Source: Dissulfuribacter thermophilus (GTDB taxonomy: Bacteria > Desulfobacterota > Dissulfuribacteria > Dissulfuribacterales > Dissulfuribacteraceae). From it: DNA of 64,000 bases. The notes under the pieces were generated by a model. It saw only the letters and a list, made by a program, of their open reading frames with translations, had not been told where the DNA came from and ran no database searches. The stretch spans positions 62,001 to 126,000 of the forward strand of contig NZ_MAGO01000006.1 in assembly GCF_001687335.1 (NCBI RefSeq). The letters run 5' to 3'. How positions within the stretch are numbered: the stretch's first letter is position 1; each line of letters opens with the position of its first letter. Of the stretch, positions 46,506 through 55,435 are shown piece after piece. The position numbers were made by a program, and so were the translations under genes.

Positions 46506-48313
46506 TGAAAACCCTTGTGTTTAGAGGGGTTGGAGCATCTCCTGGAATCGCCATTGGTAAGGCACGTATTCTTGAGCAGGGGAAATTTGAAGTAATCCGC
46601 CAAAAAATACCTGCTCATTCTATTGAAAAAGAAAAAACGAGATTCAAAGAGGCTGTATCCAGGGTTGAAAATCAACTAGAGTCCTTACTTCAAGAAATTT
46701 CCGAAGAACTAAAAGATCATGCCGCAATTTTTAAGGCCCACCTCATGATGCTTAGGGACAATATGATCTATGATCGCACCCTTCAATTGATAGAACAGGA
46801 GGGAATCAATGCGGAATGGGCCTTATCTAAAGTACTCGACTGGATAAAGAAAGTCTTTGCCAAGATTAAAGATGACTTCATCAGAGAGCGTTTTACAGAC
46901 GTTGAGGATGTCATAAAAAGGGTTCAAATGACCCTAGTAGGGGAAAATTTAGTAAAAAATCTCAATTTTACAGAACCATCAGTGCTTATAGCCAATGATC
47001 TGTCCCCAGCAGACACAGTGCAGATGAATCCAGAACTGATAATGGGGTTTGTGACAGAAAAGGGCAGTAGAACATCGCATACTGCAATTGTTGCAAGATC
47101 CCTTGGCATTCCCGCAGTAGTTGGAGTTGAAGGGATTTTGAATCATGTGCTCTCGGATGAAACGGTAATAGTAGATGGACTGTGTGGAGAGCTCATCATC
47201 ACCGATGATCCAGTAGTTCTTTCCCGCTACAGGGAAAAGCAGGAGGCATTTAGTAAATACAGTTTAGACATAATCAATACTAGTCATCTTCCAGCAGAGA
47301 CCAAAGACGGCTTTAGGGTGACAATAAAGGCCAATATCGAAATGATCGATGAAATACCTTCAGTAATAACCTATGGAGCTGAAGGTGTTGGCCTGTTGAG
47401 AACGGAATTTTTATATCTGTCAAAAAAGGGGCTCCCAAAAGAAGAAGATCTCTATAGCGTTTATAGAGAAATGGTGGAAAGACTAAATCCATATCCTGTC
47501 ACAATCCGTACGCTGGATATTGGCGGGGATAAATTTGTTTCCTCAGTCCCGTTGTGTGAGGAAATGAATCCTGCCCTTGGACTTAGGGCCATAAGGCTTT
47601 GCCTAAGAGAACCAGAACTTTTTAAGACCCAACTCAGGGCAATACTTAGAGCAAGCGCCCATGGAGAGGTGAAGATACTCTTCCCATTGATTTCAGGGAA
47701 GATGGAGATAATTGAGGCCAGAGAAATCTTGGAAGAAGCCAAACAGGAACTCAAACAAAAGAATCATCCCTTTGATGAAAATATCCAAGTTGGGATAATG
47801 ATAGAGGTGCCCACTGCCGTGATGATGGCAGATGTACTGGCCAAAGAAGTTGATTTCTTTAGTATCGGCACCAATGACCTAATCCAATATTCCCTTGCAA
47901 TTGATAGGGTGAATGAGAGGGTTGCCCACCTTTATGAGCCCCTGCATCCGGCAATATTAAGGATGCTGCAAAAGACTGTTGATGCTGCCCATGCTCACGG
48001 TATTGAAGTGGCTGTTTGCGGCGAGATGGCAGGAGAGCCAATGTATGTACCGGTATTGCTTGGTATGGGAGTTGATGAATTCAGCATGAACGCCATTGTT
48101 GTCCCAAGAATAAAAAAGATGATCAGGGGCATTTCGCAGGAAAAGTGTAAAGAACTTTTTAATGAACTCCTAGAGGAAAGCACAGCAATTGCCATTAGGA
48201 GACGTCTCTTGAAGTTTTTAAGCGACTATTATCCTGAAGAATTTAGCCCTGAAAAGGGACTTTATTGCGATCTTGCTCGCACCAACTCAAAACTCAGCAC
48301 CCAAAATTTTTAA
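46505..48313 (+). CDS. ptsI: Phosphoenolpyruvate-protein phosphotransferase (enzyme I)
   Basis: This 602-residue enzyme I moves phosphate from PEP to HPr. The active-site histidine is in GSRTSHTAIVARSLGIPAVVG near residue 190. The C-terminal PEP-binding barrel shows LLRTEFLYL, PVTIRTLDIGGDKF and FFSIGTNDLIQYSLA, and CGEMAG follows. The last nine residues, NSKLSTQNF, read through an inverted copy of the dispersed repeat and are not part of the family. The stop TAA overlaps the hemW start. Confidence 0.95.
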   Translation: MKTLVFRGVGASPGIAIGKARILEQGKFEVIRQKIPAHSIEKEKTRFKEAVSRVENQLESLLQEISEELKDHAAIFKAHLMMLRDNMIYDRTLQLIEQEGINAEWALSKVLDWIKKVFAKIKDDFIRERFTDVEDVIKRVQMTLVGENLVKNLNFTEPSVLIANDLSPADTVQMNPELIMGFVTEKGSRTSHTAIVARSLGIPAVVGVEGILNHVLSDETVIVDGLCGELIITDDPVVLSRYREKQEAFSKYSLDIINTSHLPAETKDGFRVTIKANIEMIDEIPSVITYGAEGVGLLRTEFLYLSKKGLPKEEDLYSVYREMVERLNPYPVTIRTLDIGGDKFVSSVPLCEEMNPALGLRAIRLCLREPELFKTQLRAILRASAHGEVKILFPLISGKMEIIEAREILEEAKQELKQKNHPFDENIQVGIMIEVPTAVMMADVLAKEVDFFSIGTNDLIQYSLAIDRVNERVAHLYEPLHPAILRMLQKTVDAAHAHGIEVAVCGEMAGEPMYVPVLLGMGVDEFSMNAIVVPRIKKMIRGISQEKCKELFNELLEESTAIAIRRRLLKFLSDYYPEEFSPEKGLYCDLARTNSKLSTQNF

Positions 48314-48364
48314 TGTTTTCTTCCTTCAACTCAAAACTCATCACTCAAAACTCAACACTTTTAA
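48282..48364 (-). repeat. Dispersed heptad-rich repeats at the ptsI-hemW junction
   Basis: Two inverted copies, seen on the plus strand as CAACTCAAAACTC runs with TTTTCTTCCTTCAACTC between them. They encode the C-terminus of PtsI and the N-terminus of HemW. Confidence 0.92.
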
Positions 48365-49500
48365 GTGGGGGCCTCTATATCCACGTTCCATTTTGTAGAA
48401 AAAAGTGTCCTTATTGTGATTTTTTAAGTATTCCATATTCCAAGGAAGCGGAAGCCAAATATTTAAAACGCCTTTTAGGTGAACTAAAGGAAAAAAAACG
48501 ATTAGTTGCGAAAAGGCCGTTTAATCTAAAAACTCTCTATGTCGGTGGTGGAACCCCTTCGGTATTATCACTTGAATCCATTACAAAGATAGTAGAGGCT
48601 GTCAAAGAAGCCTTCTTTAGGGACAGACCTCCTGTTGAAGCCACTATTGAATGCAATCCAGAATCATCTTCCTTGAAATCATTCAAAAAATTTAAGGAAC
48701 TGGGCTTTAGCAGACTAAGTATAGGGGTTCAGGATCTCACCCAGCGGGGGCTTGACGCACTTGATCGGCCACACGGTGTGATTGAAGCAAAAAATGCAAT
48801 TGAGTTGGCAAAAGAGGCAGGATTTGAGGACATCTCAATAGATTTAATCTTTGGCTGGCCCACTCAATCCAAAGAGGAGCTTTTGACTACTCTTGATCTA
48901 GTGGCAACTCTAAAGGCCGTTACACATATTTCCTATTATGAACTAACTATTGAGGAAAACACCAAATTCTATGAACTAGAATCACTTGGCCGCCTTGAGG
49001 TTTTAAATCAAGATACCTTATGGGAATTCACTGAAATTATAGAAGATACTCTTAAAAAGCTTGGTTTTACCCAATACGAAATTTCAAATTTTGCAAAACC
49101 AGGTCATGAAGCAAGACACAACACTGGATACTGGAAAAACCTGCCATATATAGGGTTGGGGCCCTCGGCCGTATCATATCTACCTCCGAGGCGATGGATG
49201 AATGTAAGAGATCTAAATCTGTATTTGGACCCTGGATTTGGTGAGATCCCAATTGAATGGGAAGAGTCCCTTGAAAACGAGGAATCCTTTAGGGAAACCC
49301 TTGTAATAGGGCTGAGAATGGTAGAGGGGGTCTCTATAAAAGGGCTTGAGATGAGATACGGGATAAATCCATTTGATTATTATGGACAGACCTTGAATGA
49401 ACTAATGGAGGATAATTTCTTGGGGCTGGAAAATGATCATCTCTTCCTTACCAAAAAAGGAAGAAGAGTGGCTAATGGGGTGCTATCAAAGCTTGTATAG
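48313..49500 (+). CDS. hemW: HemW-like radical SAM protein (heme chaperone family)
   Basis: This 395-residue member of the HemN/HemW family has the signature HVPFCRKKCPYCDF. The Phe after the third cysteine's Asp places it with HemW, a heme-binding chaperone, rather than the coproporphyrinogen oxidase HemN, which has CxxxCxxCxC. VGGGTPSVL and ECNPESS follow. The ATG at 48313 shares TAATG with the ptsI stop. No other start lies before the conserved GGLYIHVPF, so about 20 N-terminal residues are encoded by the inverted dispersed repeat. There is no evident ribosome binding site; translation is probably coupled. Confidence 0.88.
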   Translation: MFSSFNSKLITQNSTLLSGGLYIHVPFCRKKCPYCDFLSIPYSKEAEAKYLKRLLGELKEKKRLVAKRPFNLKTLYVGGGTPSVLSLESITKIVEAVKEAFFRDRPPVEATIECNPESSSLKSFKKFKELGFSRLSIGVQDLTQRGLDALDRPHGVIEAKNAIELAKEAGFEDISIDLIFGWPTQSKEELLTTLDLVATLKAVTHISYYELTIEENTKFYELESLGRLEVLNQDTLWEFTEIIEDTLKKLGFTQYEISNFAKPGHEARHNTGYWKNLPYIGLGPSAVSYLPPRRWMNVRDLNLYLDPGFGEIPIEWEESLENEESFRETLVIGLRMVEGVSIKGLEMRYGINPFDYYGQTLNELMEDNFLGLENDHLFLTKKGRRVANGVLSKLV

Positions 49501-49664
49501 AGAAAAAGGTCAAAAAAGGCCTCATCCTGAGATAAATCACGGTTTACTGTGCGCAATTTATGGATTATTTTAAGATCCAATTCTGCATAGGTTGCCTGTT
49601 TTAAAGTCAATTTTCACTAAACAGAGAACTGTTGACACCATATTCAATCTTCGAGGGGACTAAA

Positions 49665-50438
49665 ATGAGCAAAGACGTAGAAACTGTTCTGGATACTTCA
49701 AAGGAGCTTCGTTCCAAAGATGAATTTTGTTTTTCCTGTGTACCAGATAAGGACTGTTTTACACAGTGCTGTTATGATCTCACCTTAATGCTGATGCCCT
49801 ATGACATTTACAGGCTGAAAAAGGCCTTGGGTATGAGTTCTAAGGAATTTTTGGAACGTTATACCAGTGTGCATGTGGGGCCTGGCACTGGCATTCCAGT
49901 TGTCACAGTAAAGATGGAAGGTCCTTATCTCAAATGCCCCTTTTTGGAAGAGGGCAAAGGATGTACTGTCTACAACGACCGGCCCGGTGCCTGTAGGGCA
50001 TATCCACTTGCGAGAATTGCACAACGATCCCACGAAACAGGGGAGATTGACGAATATTATTATGTAGTGAGAGAGTCTGATTGTAGAGGCTTTAAAGATT
50101 GTAAATCCTGGACAGTGGAAGAGTGGGTCCAGCACGAAGGACTTTCGGAATATAATGAGTTTAATGACCTTTTCAGCGAGCTCATTCATGCAAAGAACAA
50201 ATCAGGCGTCGGCCAACTCAATGCGGATCAAATAGAAATGTTTTACATGGGTTGCTATGATATTGACTCATTCAGAGAATTTTTCCTCGAAGGCCCGAAC
50301 CTTGATAGATACATGGAAGATGAGGCAACCATACAAAAGCTCCAGGAAGATGAACTTGAGCTTTTAAAATACGGAATTCGGTGGGTAAAGAAAAAGCTAT
50401 TTGAAGGCGGGAGTTGTATTGCCTGTGGACTCAGCTGA
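49665..50438 (+). CDS. YkgJ-family cysteine-cluster protein
   Basis: This 257-residue protein has the YkgJ (CxxCxxxCC) pattern: [19 protein letters not shown] near the N-terminus, then [25 protein letters not shown], a zinc- or iron-sulfur-binding arrangement. Further cysteines occur at [10 protein letters not shown] and GGSCIACG at the C-terminus. Function is unknown for most members. The start at 49665 follows GAGGGG at good spacing; an upstream in-frame start is weaker. It overlaps rnhA. Confidence 0.85.
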   Translation: MSKDVETVLDTSKELRSKDEFCFSCVPDKDCFTQCCYDLTLMLMPYDIYRLKKALGMSSKEFLERYTSVHVGPGTGIPVVTVKMEGPYLKCPFLEEGKGCTVYNDRPGACRAYPLARIAQRSHETGEIDEYYYVVRESDCRGFKDCKSWTVEEWVQHEGLSEYNEFNDLFSELIHAKNKSGVGQLNADQIEMFYMGCYDIDSFREFFLEGPNLDRYMEDEATIQKLQEDELELLKYGIRWVKKKLFEGGSCIACGLS

Positions 50439-50907
50439 AGTGGAAATTCATACTGATGGAGCATGTTCGGGAAATCCTGGCCCCGGTGGTTATGGTGCGA
50501 TCCTGCGGTATAAGAATGTTGAGAAAGAGATTTTTGGCTGGACCTCAAAGACCACCAATAATCGCATGGAGATGCTCGCTGCCATACGTGCCCTAGAAGC
50601 CCTAAAGAGACCGTGTAAAGTAAAAATATTTACAGATTCTCAGTATCTTAAAAATGGAATTACTCAATGGGTTTCAGGCTGGATATGTAAGGGATGGAAA
50701 AATTCTGCTGGAAAACCAGTAAAAAATATCGACTTGTGGCAGCGCCTCCTTGAACTTGTAAAGATCCATACGCTTGAATGGATTTGGTTGAAGGGGCATG
50801 CTGGCCACGAATTAAATGAAAGAGCAGATAATCTTGCGCGTTTTGCTATAGTCAAGGGTCAGAAAGGGGAACTTCCTGAGGATGTAGAGGGTCGTCTACC
50901 TGTATAG
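50419..50907 (+). CDS. rnhA: Ribonuclease HI
   Basis: RNase HI removes RNA from RNA-DNA hybrids. The four catalytic carboxylates are in [37 protein letters not shown] and NERADNLAR. The start is ambiguous: TTG at 50419 sits 6 nt after GGGAG and gives 162 residues, while TTG at 50401 or GTG at 50425 are in frame. It overlaps the YkgJ-type gene by about 20 bp and the convergent menG/ubiE gene by 49 bp. Confidence 0.93.
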   Translation: MPVDSAEVEIHTDGACSGNPGPGGYGAILRYKNVEKEIFGWTSKTTNNRMEMLAAIRALEALKRPCKVKIFTDSQYLKNGITQWVSGWICKGWKNSAGKPVKNIDLWQRLLELVKIHTLEWIWLKGHAGHELNERADNLARFAIVKGQKGELPEDVEGRLPV

Positions 50908-51602
50908 AGGGTGACGATACCGAAGGTTAGGGGGCGGTACTTTACATCTCTAAAGCCAGCAGACTCCATCATTGCAGCAACCACCTCTGGGGCGTGGAAT
51001 TCCTGTATTGAAGTTGCGAGATATGAATATGCCTCCTTATCTCCTGAAATGATACCGCCAATATTGGGCAAAATATTATGTAAATAAAAAAAGTAATACT
51101 TTGAAAACAGCTTATTTTTAGGTCTTGAAAACTCCAGAATACTTAAGACCCCTCCTGGTTTAAGGACCCTAAACATCTCCATAAGGCCCTTTTCAGGGTT
51201 AGCAAGATTACGAATTCCAAAGGCAATAGTTATTCCAGAAAACACATTTTCTTTAAAAGGAATTAACTCTGCGTCTCCCTGAACCAAAAGAATATCATTG
51301 GCCATTTTGAGACTGTTGATTCTGTTTTTCCCATGAAGTAACATGTCGAGGCAAAAGTCTAAGGCAATGATTTTTCTTTTGGTATATTTTCTCAGGACAA
51401 TCGAGAGAGGAAGCGTGCCTGCACATAAATCCAAAATAGGACCATCAGGCAAATTTTTAAGGGTCTCAGCAGTCCTTTTCCTCCAATACTTGTCCACAGA
51501 AAAGCTTAAAAGGGTATTGAGTAGGTCGTAGCGACTTGTTACAGAGGAAAATTTATTTTTTACAAAACTTTTTTTTTCGTCGTTATTTTGAGAAAATTTC
51601 AT
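50859..51602 (-). CDS. ubiE: Demethylmenaquinone methyltransferase (MenG/UbiE)
   Basis: This 247-residue class I methyltransferase performs the last C-methylation in menaquinone synthesis. The SAM-binding motif is [15 protein letters not shown], and [25 protein letters not shown] and [12 protein letters not shown] are typical of UbiE/MenG. An anaerobe with menaquinone would use it as MenG. The ATG at 51602 is chosen; an ATG 7 codons upstream would overlap the divergent larB start. The C-terminal residues are read antisense to the end of rnhA. Confidence 0.9.
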   Translation of the reverse strand: MKFSQNNDEKKSFVKNKFSSVTSRYDLLNTLLSFSVDKYWRKRTAETLKNLPDGPILDLCAGTLPLSIVLRKYTKRKIIALDFCLDMLLHGKNRINSLKMANDILLVQGDAELIPFKENVFSGITIAFGIRNLANPEKGLMEMFRVLKPGGVLSILEFSRPKNKLFSKYYFFYLHNILPNIGGIISGDKEAYSYLATSIQEFHAPEVVAAMMESAGFRDVKYRPLTFGIVTLYTGRRPSTSSGSSPF

Positions 51603-51611
51603 TTTTGACAC

Positions 51612-52382
51612 ATGAAGGAACAAATTTACAAGATCCTAAAAGACCTTTCTGATGGTAAAACTGACGTAGAGGATGCTCTCTACCAATTAAAAAAGCTTCC
51701 CTATGAAGATCTTGGTTGGGCCAAGATTGATCATCACAGGAGCATCCGAAAAGGTATTCCTGAGGCCATTTATGGGGAAGGGAAGGGGGCTGAGCAGATT
51801 GTAAAAATTGCTCAGAAAATGAGTGAATCTGGCCATCCCATATTGGTGACACGGGTTTGCCCTCAAAAGGCAAGCGAAATCCTAAAAAAGGCCCCTTTTC
51901 TCGAATACAATTCGGATGCAAGGCTACTTCATTCACCTATTTCCCCTCCTAATAACTCCGACAAAAAAGTTATTACTGTACCAGTGATTACCGCGGGCAC
52001 TAGTGACATCCCCGTGGCAGAAGAGGCAGCCATTACACTCGAACTCAATGGCATCAGGGCCAAAAGAATCTTTGATTGCGGGGTAGCTGGTATTCACCGG
52101 CTCTTTGACCATATAGACGTAATACAAAAGGCCCCGGTTATTATCGTTGTCGCAGGCATGGATGGAGTGTTACCTGGACTAATTGCCGGCATTGCTCCAT
52201 GTCCTGTAATAGGAGTGCCAACAAGTATTGGATATGGTGCAAATTTTAAAGGAGTCGCCCCCCTTTTAACTATGTTAAACACCTGTTCTCAGGGCCTCTG
52301 CGTGGTAAATATTGATAACGGATTTGGAGCAGCCTGTGTGGCTGCCCTTATATGTTCAAGGATTAAAGAATTTAATCCTTGA
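51612..52382 (+). CDS. larB: LarB-like nickel-pincer cofactor / AIR carboxylase-family protein
   Basis: This is a 256-residue LarB. LarB carboxylates and hydrolyses nicotinic acid adenine dinucleotide as the first step to the nickel-pincer nucleotide of lactate racemase-type enzymes. The C-terminal half is PurE-like: PVITAGTSDIPVAEEAA, DCGVAGIHRLFDH, VVAGMDGVLPGLIAG and VGVPTSIGYGANF (as IGVPTSIGYG). The N-terminal region DYHRSIRKGIPEAIYG-like segment (HHRSIRKGIPEAIYGEGK) is typical. Neither larC nor larA is in the window; a short LarE-like gene lies 2 kb away. Confidence 0.9.
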   Translation: MKEQIYKILKDLSDGKTDVEDALYQLKKLPYEDLGWAKIDHHRSIRKGIPEAIYGEGKGAEQIVKIAQKMSESGHPILVTRVCPQKASEILKKAPFLEYNSDARLLHSPISPPNNSDKKVITVPVITAGTSDIPVAEEAAITLELNGIRAKRIFDCGVAGIHRLFDHIDVIQKAPVIIVVAGMDGVLPGLIAGIAPCPVIGVPTSIGYGANFKGVAPLLTMLNTCSQGLCVVNIDNGFGAACVAALICSRIKEFNP

Positions 52383-52476
52383 GAAGTCCTTTTGCCCTAA
52401 GCTTTTTACGTTTTTCTCTACGTCTACGCCTTCTTTCGATTTCCCTTCTTCTTTCTATCTTTTTGTGCTTCGCCAT
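52372..52476 (-). CDS. Very small, highly basic protein (34 residues)
   Basis: A 34-codon ORF with a strong GGAGG 4 nt before its ATG. The product begins MAKHKKIERRREIERRRRRR and ends KLRAKGLLKD; 19 of 34 residues are Lys or Arg, with interspersed Glu, suggesting a single charged helix that binds RNA or another polyanion. It overlaps the 3' end of larB by 11 bp on the opposite strand. Similar tiny basic proteins occur in Desulfobacterota; I cannot name the family with certainty. Confidence 0.65.
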   Translation of the reverse strand: MAKHKKIERRREIERRRRRREKRKKLRAKGLLKD

Positions 52477-52601
52477 ACTACCTCCTTTTTTTTGAGCCTC
52501 TTTAATAAAAAAGGAATTGGGTTAAGTCAACTTTTTCTTGATAAGAAATTCTTTATAAATATGATTGAATTAAAATAAGCCGAATGTGAGGGAGCCACAA
52601 G

Positions 52602-53201
52602 GTGAAAGTCAAAAATTGGATGACGAAAAAATTGATCACGATTGGACCCAATTGCAGTGTAAAGGAAGCAGTCCACTTGATGTACAAATATTCTATTAGG
52701 CATATCCCCGTTGTGGACCACAATGAACTACTAGGCTTAGTAACAGAAAGCAATCTCAGACAATATTTTTACCACTCTGAATTGGACTCTTTAAAAGTCG
52801 AAGACGTGATGATTTTAAACCCTATTACTGTGGATCCTAATTCAAGTATCGACTCAGCAGCTCGTCTAATCCATGAATTTAAGATTGGCGGTCTTCCAGT
52901 ACTAGATAAGAGATCCCTTGTAGGAATTATTACAACAACGGATATTTTATCTGCATTTTTACAGTTTTTAGGACTCTTGAAAGAAAGCTCTCGGCTGGAT
53001 GTCATTTTAAATGACACCAAGAACCTAGATGAAGTCCTGACAATAATTAGGAAGCATGGTGGAAAGGTCATAAGTGTCGGCATGGAGGCCACTAGTACTA
53101 GGAAGAAAATACATTATATACGTCTTGAAAAAATAGATCTTTTACCTATAGTGAAAGCCATTGAGGAGAAGGGCCACAAAGTGGTATCTGTCCTCGATTA
53201 A
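52602..53201 (+). CDS. CBS-pair and ACT domain protein (AcuB-like)
   Basis: This 199-residue protein has two CBS domains (MTKKLITIGPNCSVKEAVHL with IRHIPVVDHNELLGLVTES, and MILNPITVDPNSSIDSAARL with IGGLPVLDKRSLVGIITTTD), then an ACT-like C-terminal domain from about residue 135. CBS pairs bind adenine nucleotides and ACT domains bind amino acids, so it probably senses energy or amino-acid status. It starts with GTG behind GAGGGAG and lies 17 bp before the DUF39 gene, suggesting control of that pathway. Confidence 0.88.
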   Translation: MKVKNWMTKKLITIGPNCSVKEAVHLMYKYSIRHIPVVDHNELLGLVTESNLRQYFYHSELDSLKVEDVMILNPITVDPNSSIDSAARLIHEFKIGGLPVLDKRSLVGIITTTDILSAFLQFLGLLKESSRLDVILNDTKNLDEVLTIIRKHGGKVISVGMEATSTRKKIHYIRLEKIDLLPIVKAIEEKGHKVVSVLD

Positions 53202-53218
53202 AAACATTGGGGGAAAAT

Positions 53219-54394
53219 ATGGCCGGCTACGCAGTTCAAAAGACCATTGCAGAGATCAATGAAAAGATAAAAAAGGGCAAAGCTGTAGTTGTTACAGCAG
53301 AGGAGATGATTGACATTGTAAAGACTAAAGGCGAAAAAGAGGCAGCCAAACAGGTAGATGTGGTAACTACTGGCACATTTTCTCCAATGTGTTCCTCTGG
53401 GGCTTTCATAAATTTTGGGCACAGCGTTCCAGGGATCAAGGCTGCAAAGGTATGGTTAAACGGAGTGCCTGCATATGCAGGGCTTGCAGCAGTGGATATT
53501 TACATTGGCTGTACTGAACCTAGGGAAGGGGATCCTCTGAACAAAGTATATCCAGGGGAATTCCTCTACGGTGGTGGTCATGTTATTCAAGATCTCGTCA
53601 GCGGAAAACAGGTACTTTTAGAAGCAGAGGCCTATGGCACCCACTGTTATCCTAGAAAACGCCTAGAAAAAAAGATTACATTAAAGGACCTCCCATTTGC
53701 CCAACTTTGTAATCCACGAAATGCCTATCAAAATTACAACTGTGCTGTAAACGTAACGACAAAAACAATTTATACCTATATGGGCACTCTAAAACCAAGG
53801 CTAGGCAATGCCAATTACTGTACTTCAGGTCAATTGAGTCCTCTCTTTAATGACCCCTATTATAAGACTATTGGAATCGGGACTAGGATCTTTCTAGGCG
53901 GGGGCATTGGATATGTAGTTTCTCCAGGTACCCAGCACAACCCAGATGTTCCAAGGACTGAGAAGGGGCTACCAAAGCGTCCTGCAGGTACACTCATGGT
54001 ACTAGGAGACCTTAAGGGAATGCATCCAAGGTATCTCACTGGAGTAAGTATCCTCGGTTATGGTTGTTCGCTTGCTGTCGGTATAGGGGTACCGATTCCT
54101 ATATTAAATGAAGAGATAGCCATGTATACAGGGGTATCTGACGAAGACATAGTGACCCAGGTAGTGGATTACGGCCTCGATTACCCAATGGGTAAGGGAC
54201 GCCCCCTTGCAGAAGTGACTTATAAAGAACTTCGAAGTGGTTCCATAAGGATAAACGGCAAAGAAGTTCCCACAGCGCCACTTTCAAGTTATGCAAGGGC
54301 AAGGGAAATAGCTCAAAAGCTGAAAAAGTGGATAGAAGAGGGCAATTTCCTCCTTTCAGAACCCCAAGAACTTTTGCCATCATCACGTGACTAA
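53219..54394 (+). CDS. DUF39 homocysteine biosynthesis protein
   Basis: This 391-residue DUF39 protein is of the family shown in methanogens (MA1821 type) to be needed for making homocysteine from aspartate semialdehyde and sulfide together with a ferredoxin/NIL-domain partner. Conserved segments are VVTTGTFSPMCSSGAFINFGH in consecutive parts, YIGCTEPREGDP, GGGHVIQDLVSGK, EAEAYGTHCYPR and CTSGQLSPL; the cysteines are probably catalytic. The ATG at 53219 follows GGGGG. No separate NIL/ferredoxin partner is visible. The metX-metY route is also present in this window. Confidence 0.9.
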   Translation: MAGYAVQKTIAEINEKIKKGKAVVVTAEEMIDIVKTKGEKEAAKQVDVVTTGTFSPMCSSGAFINFGHSVPGIKAAKVWLNGVPAYAGLAAVDIYIGCTEPREGDPLNKVYPGEFLYGGGHVIQDLVSGKQVLLEAEAYGTHCYPRKRLEKKITLKDLPFAQLCNPRNAYQNYNCAVNVTTKTIYTYMGTLKPRLGNANYCTSGQLSPLFNDPYYKTIGIGTRIFLGGGIGYVVSPGTQHNPDVPRTEKGLPKRPAGTLMVLGDLKGMHPRYLTGVSILGYGCSLAVGIGVPIPILNEEIAMYTGVSDEDIVTQVVDYGLDYPMGKGRPLAEVTYKELRSGSIRINGKEVPTAPLSSYARAREIAQKLKKWIEEGNFLLSEPQELLPSSRD

Positions 54395-54986
54395 GATAGA
54401 TAGGCTGAGAGAATACCTGAGCACATTAAGGCCGCCCATTGCAGTCGCGTGTTCCGGTGGGGTGGATAGTACTTTTTTGGTGAAAATTGCCCTTGATGTC
54501 CATGGGAAACAATGGGTCTATCCTGTTTTTATGGACTCTGTGTTTGTAACAGAAGCGGATCGGTCCTGGATAGAGGCAGTTTCACGCAATTTAGGGGTTC
54601 AGGTGCTCAGGTATAAATGGAATCCCTTGTCCTATTTGGAGATTAGATCCAATACAAGGCGACGCTGTTATTGGTGTAAACTACATATGTATTCGATTAT
54701 TAAAGAAAAAGTAAAAACATTTGGGGTATCACAAATCCTTGATGGGACCCAAGGAGATGATTTGAATCGCGACAGACCTGGTATTTTTGCCATAAAAAAA
54801 CTAAACATATTGACTCCAATGGCCGATTTATTCTTGACAAAAGATGAAATTCGGTTTGAGTCTAATAAATACAGTTTGGCACCAGCAAACAGGCCCAGTG
54901 AATCGTGTCTTGCAACTAAAATTGATTTTGGAATCGTAATAACTAAAAATCAATTAAAACAAATTGAAAATGGCTTAATAAACTGA
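54387..54986 (+). CDS. Short LarE-like PP-loop sulfur transferase
   Basis: This 199-residue ATP pyrophosphatase-type protein has the PP-loop VACSGGVDSTF near residue 20, RRRCYWCKLHMY near 90 and the LarE-type RPSESCLATKIDFG near 170. LarE sacrifices a cysteine sulfur to the nickel-pincer precursor; the corresponding Cys is present here. Usual LarE is about 270 residues; this one stops about 20 residues after the cysteine, with no continuation in other frames, so the C-terminal domain is absent. GTG start, overlapping the DUF39 gene by 8 bp, suggests a job in the DUF39 pathway rather than with larB. Confidence 0.8.
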   Translation: MTKIDRLREYLSTLRPPIAVACSGGVDSTFLVKIALDVHGKQWVYPVFMDSVFVTEADRSWIEAVSRNLGVQVLRYKWNPLSYLEIRSNTRRRCYWCKLHMYSIIKEKVKTFGVSQILDGTQGDDLNRDRPGIFAIKKLNILTPMADLFLTKDEIRFESNKYSLAPANRPSESCLATKIDFGIVITKNQLKQIENGLIN

Positions 54987-55082
54987 GAGGCCGTAATCAA
55001 GGCTTTTGAGCCAGCACTACATCATTTTTATTTATATACCGGCAAGTTATGCTGGCAAAATATCAGATAAATGGAGGGCAAG

Positions 55083-55355
55083 ATGAATAAGGGACAACTG
55101 ATTGACCGCATTGCTGAGAATGCAAATTTGCCAAAGAGTGTGGCTGAAAAGGCCTTGAACGGCTTCATTCAGGCTATTACAGAGGCGTTAGAGTCTGGTG
55201 AAAAAGTCACTCTCGTAGGCTTTGGGACCTTTTATGTGACTGAAAGGAAGGCAAGGACAGGCATAAATCCAAGTACTGGAAAAACAATCAACATTCCTGC
55301 GAAAAAGGTTCCAAAATTTAAAGCTGGTTCCAAGCTTCAAGAGGCTGTTTTGTAG
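55083..55355 (+). CDS. hup: HU-family DNA-binding protein
   Basis: This 90-residue HU/IHF-type nucleoid protein has MNKGQLIDRIAENANLPKS (helical dimer part), VTLVGFGTFYVTERKAR, and GINPSTGKTINIPAKKVPKF for the DNA-bending arm. GTNP-type sequence and length favour HU. The ATG at 55083 has GGAGGGC. A strong terminator follows, so it is monocistronic. Confidence 0.95.
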   Translation: MNKGQLIDRIAENANLPKSVAEKALNGFIQAITEALESGEKVTLVGFGTFYVTERKARTGINPSTGKTINIPAKKVPKFKAGSKLQEAVL

Positions 55356-55435
55356 TAAAAAACTATTTTTGGGGAATAAGAGGCAAAGGGCAACTAATAA
55401 AAGGCCCTTTAGTCTTGGGTCTTCTTTTATCTTAG

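Noticed and set aside
48265-48312. Earlier start for hemW inside ptsI
   Set aside because: The extra residues are out-of-frame ptsI and repeat sequence; TAATG coupling at 48313 is the simplest start.
50859-50907. PSTSSG-like C-terminal tail of UbiE as a repeat-coded element
   Set aside because: The bases are simply the antisense of the rnhA 3' end; no repeated copy is seen in the window.
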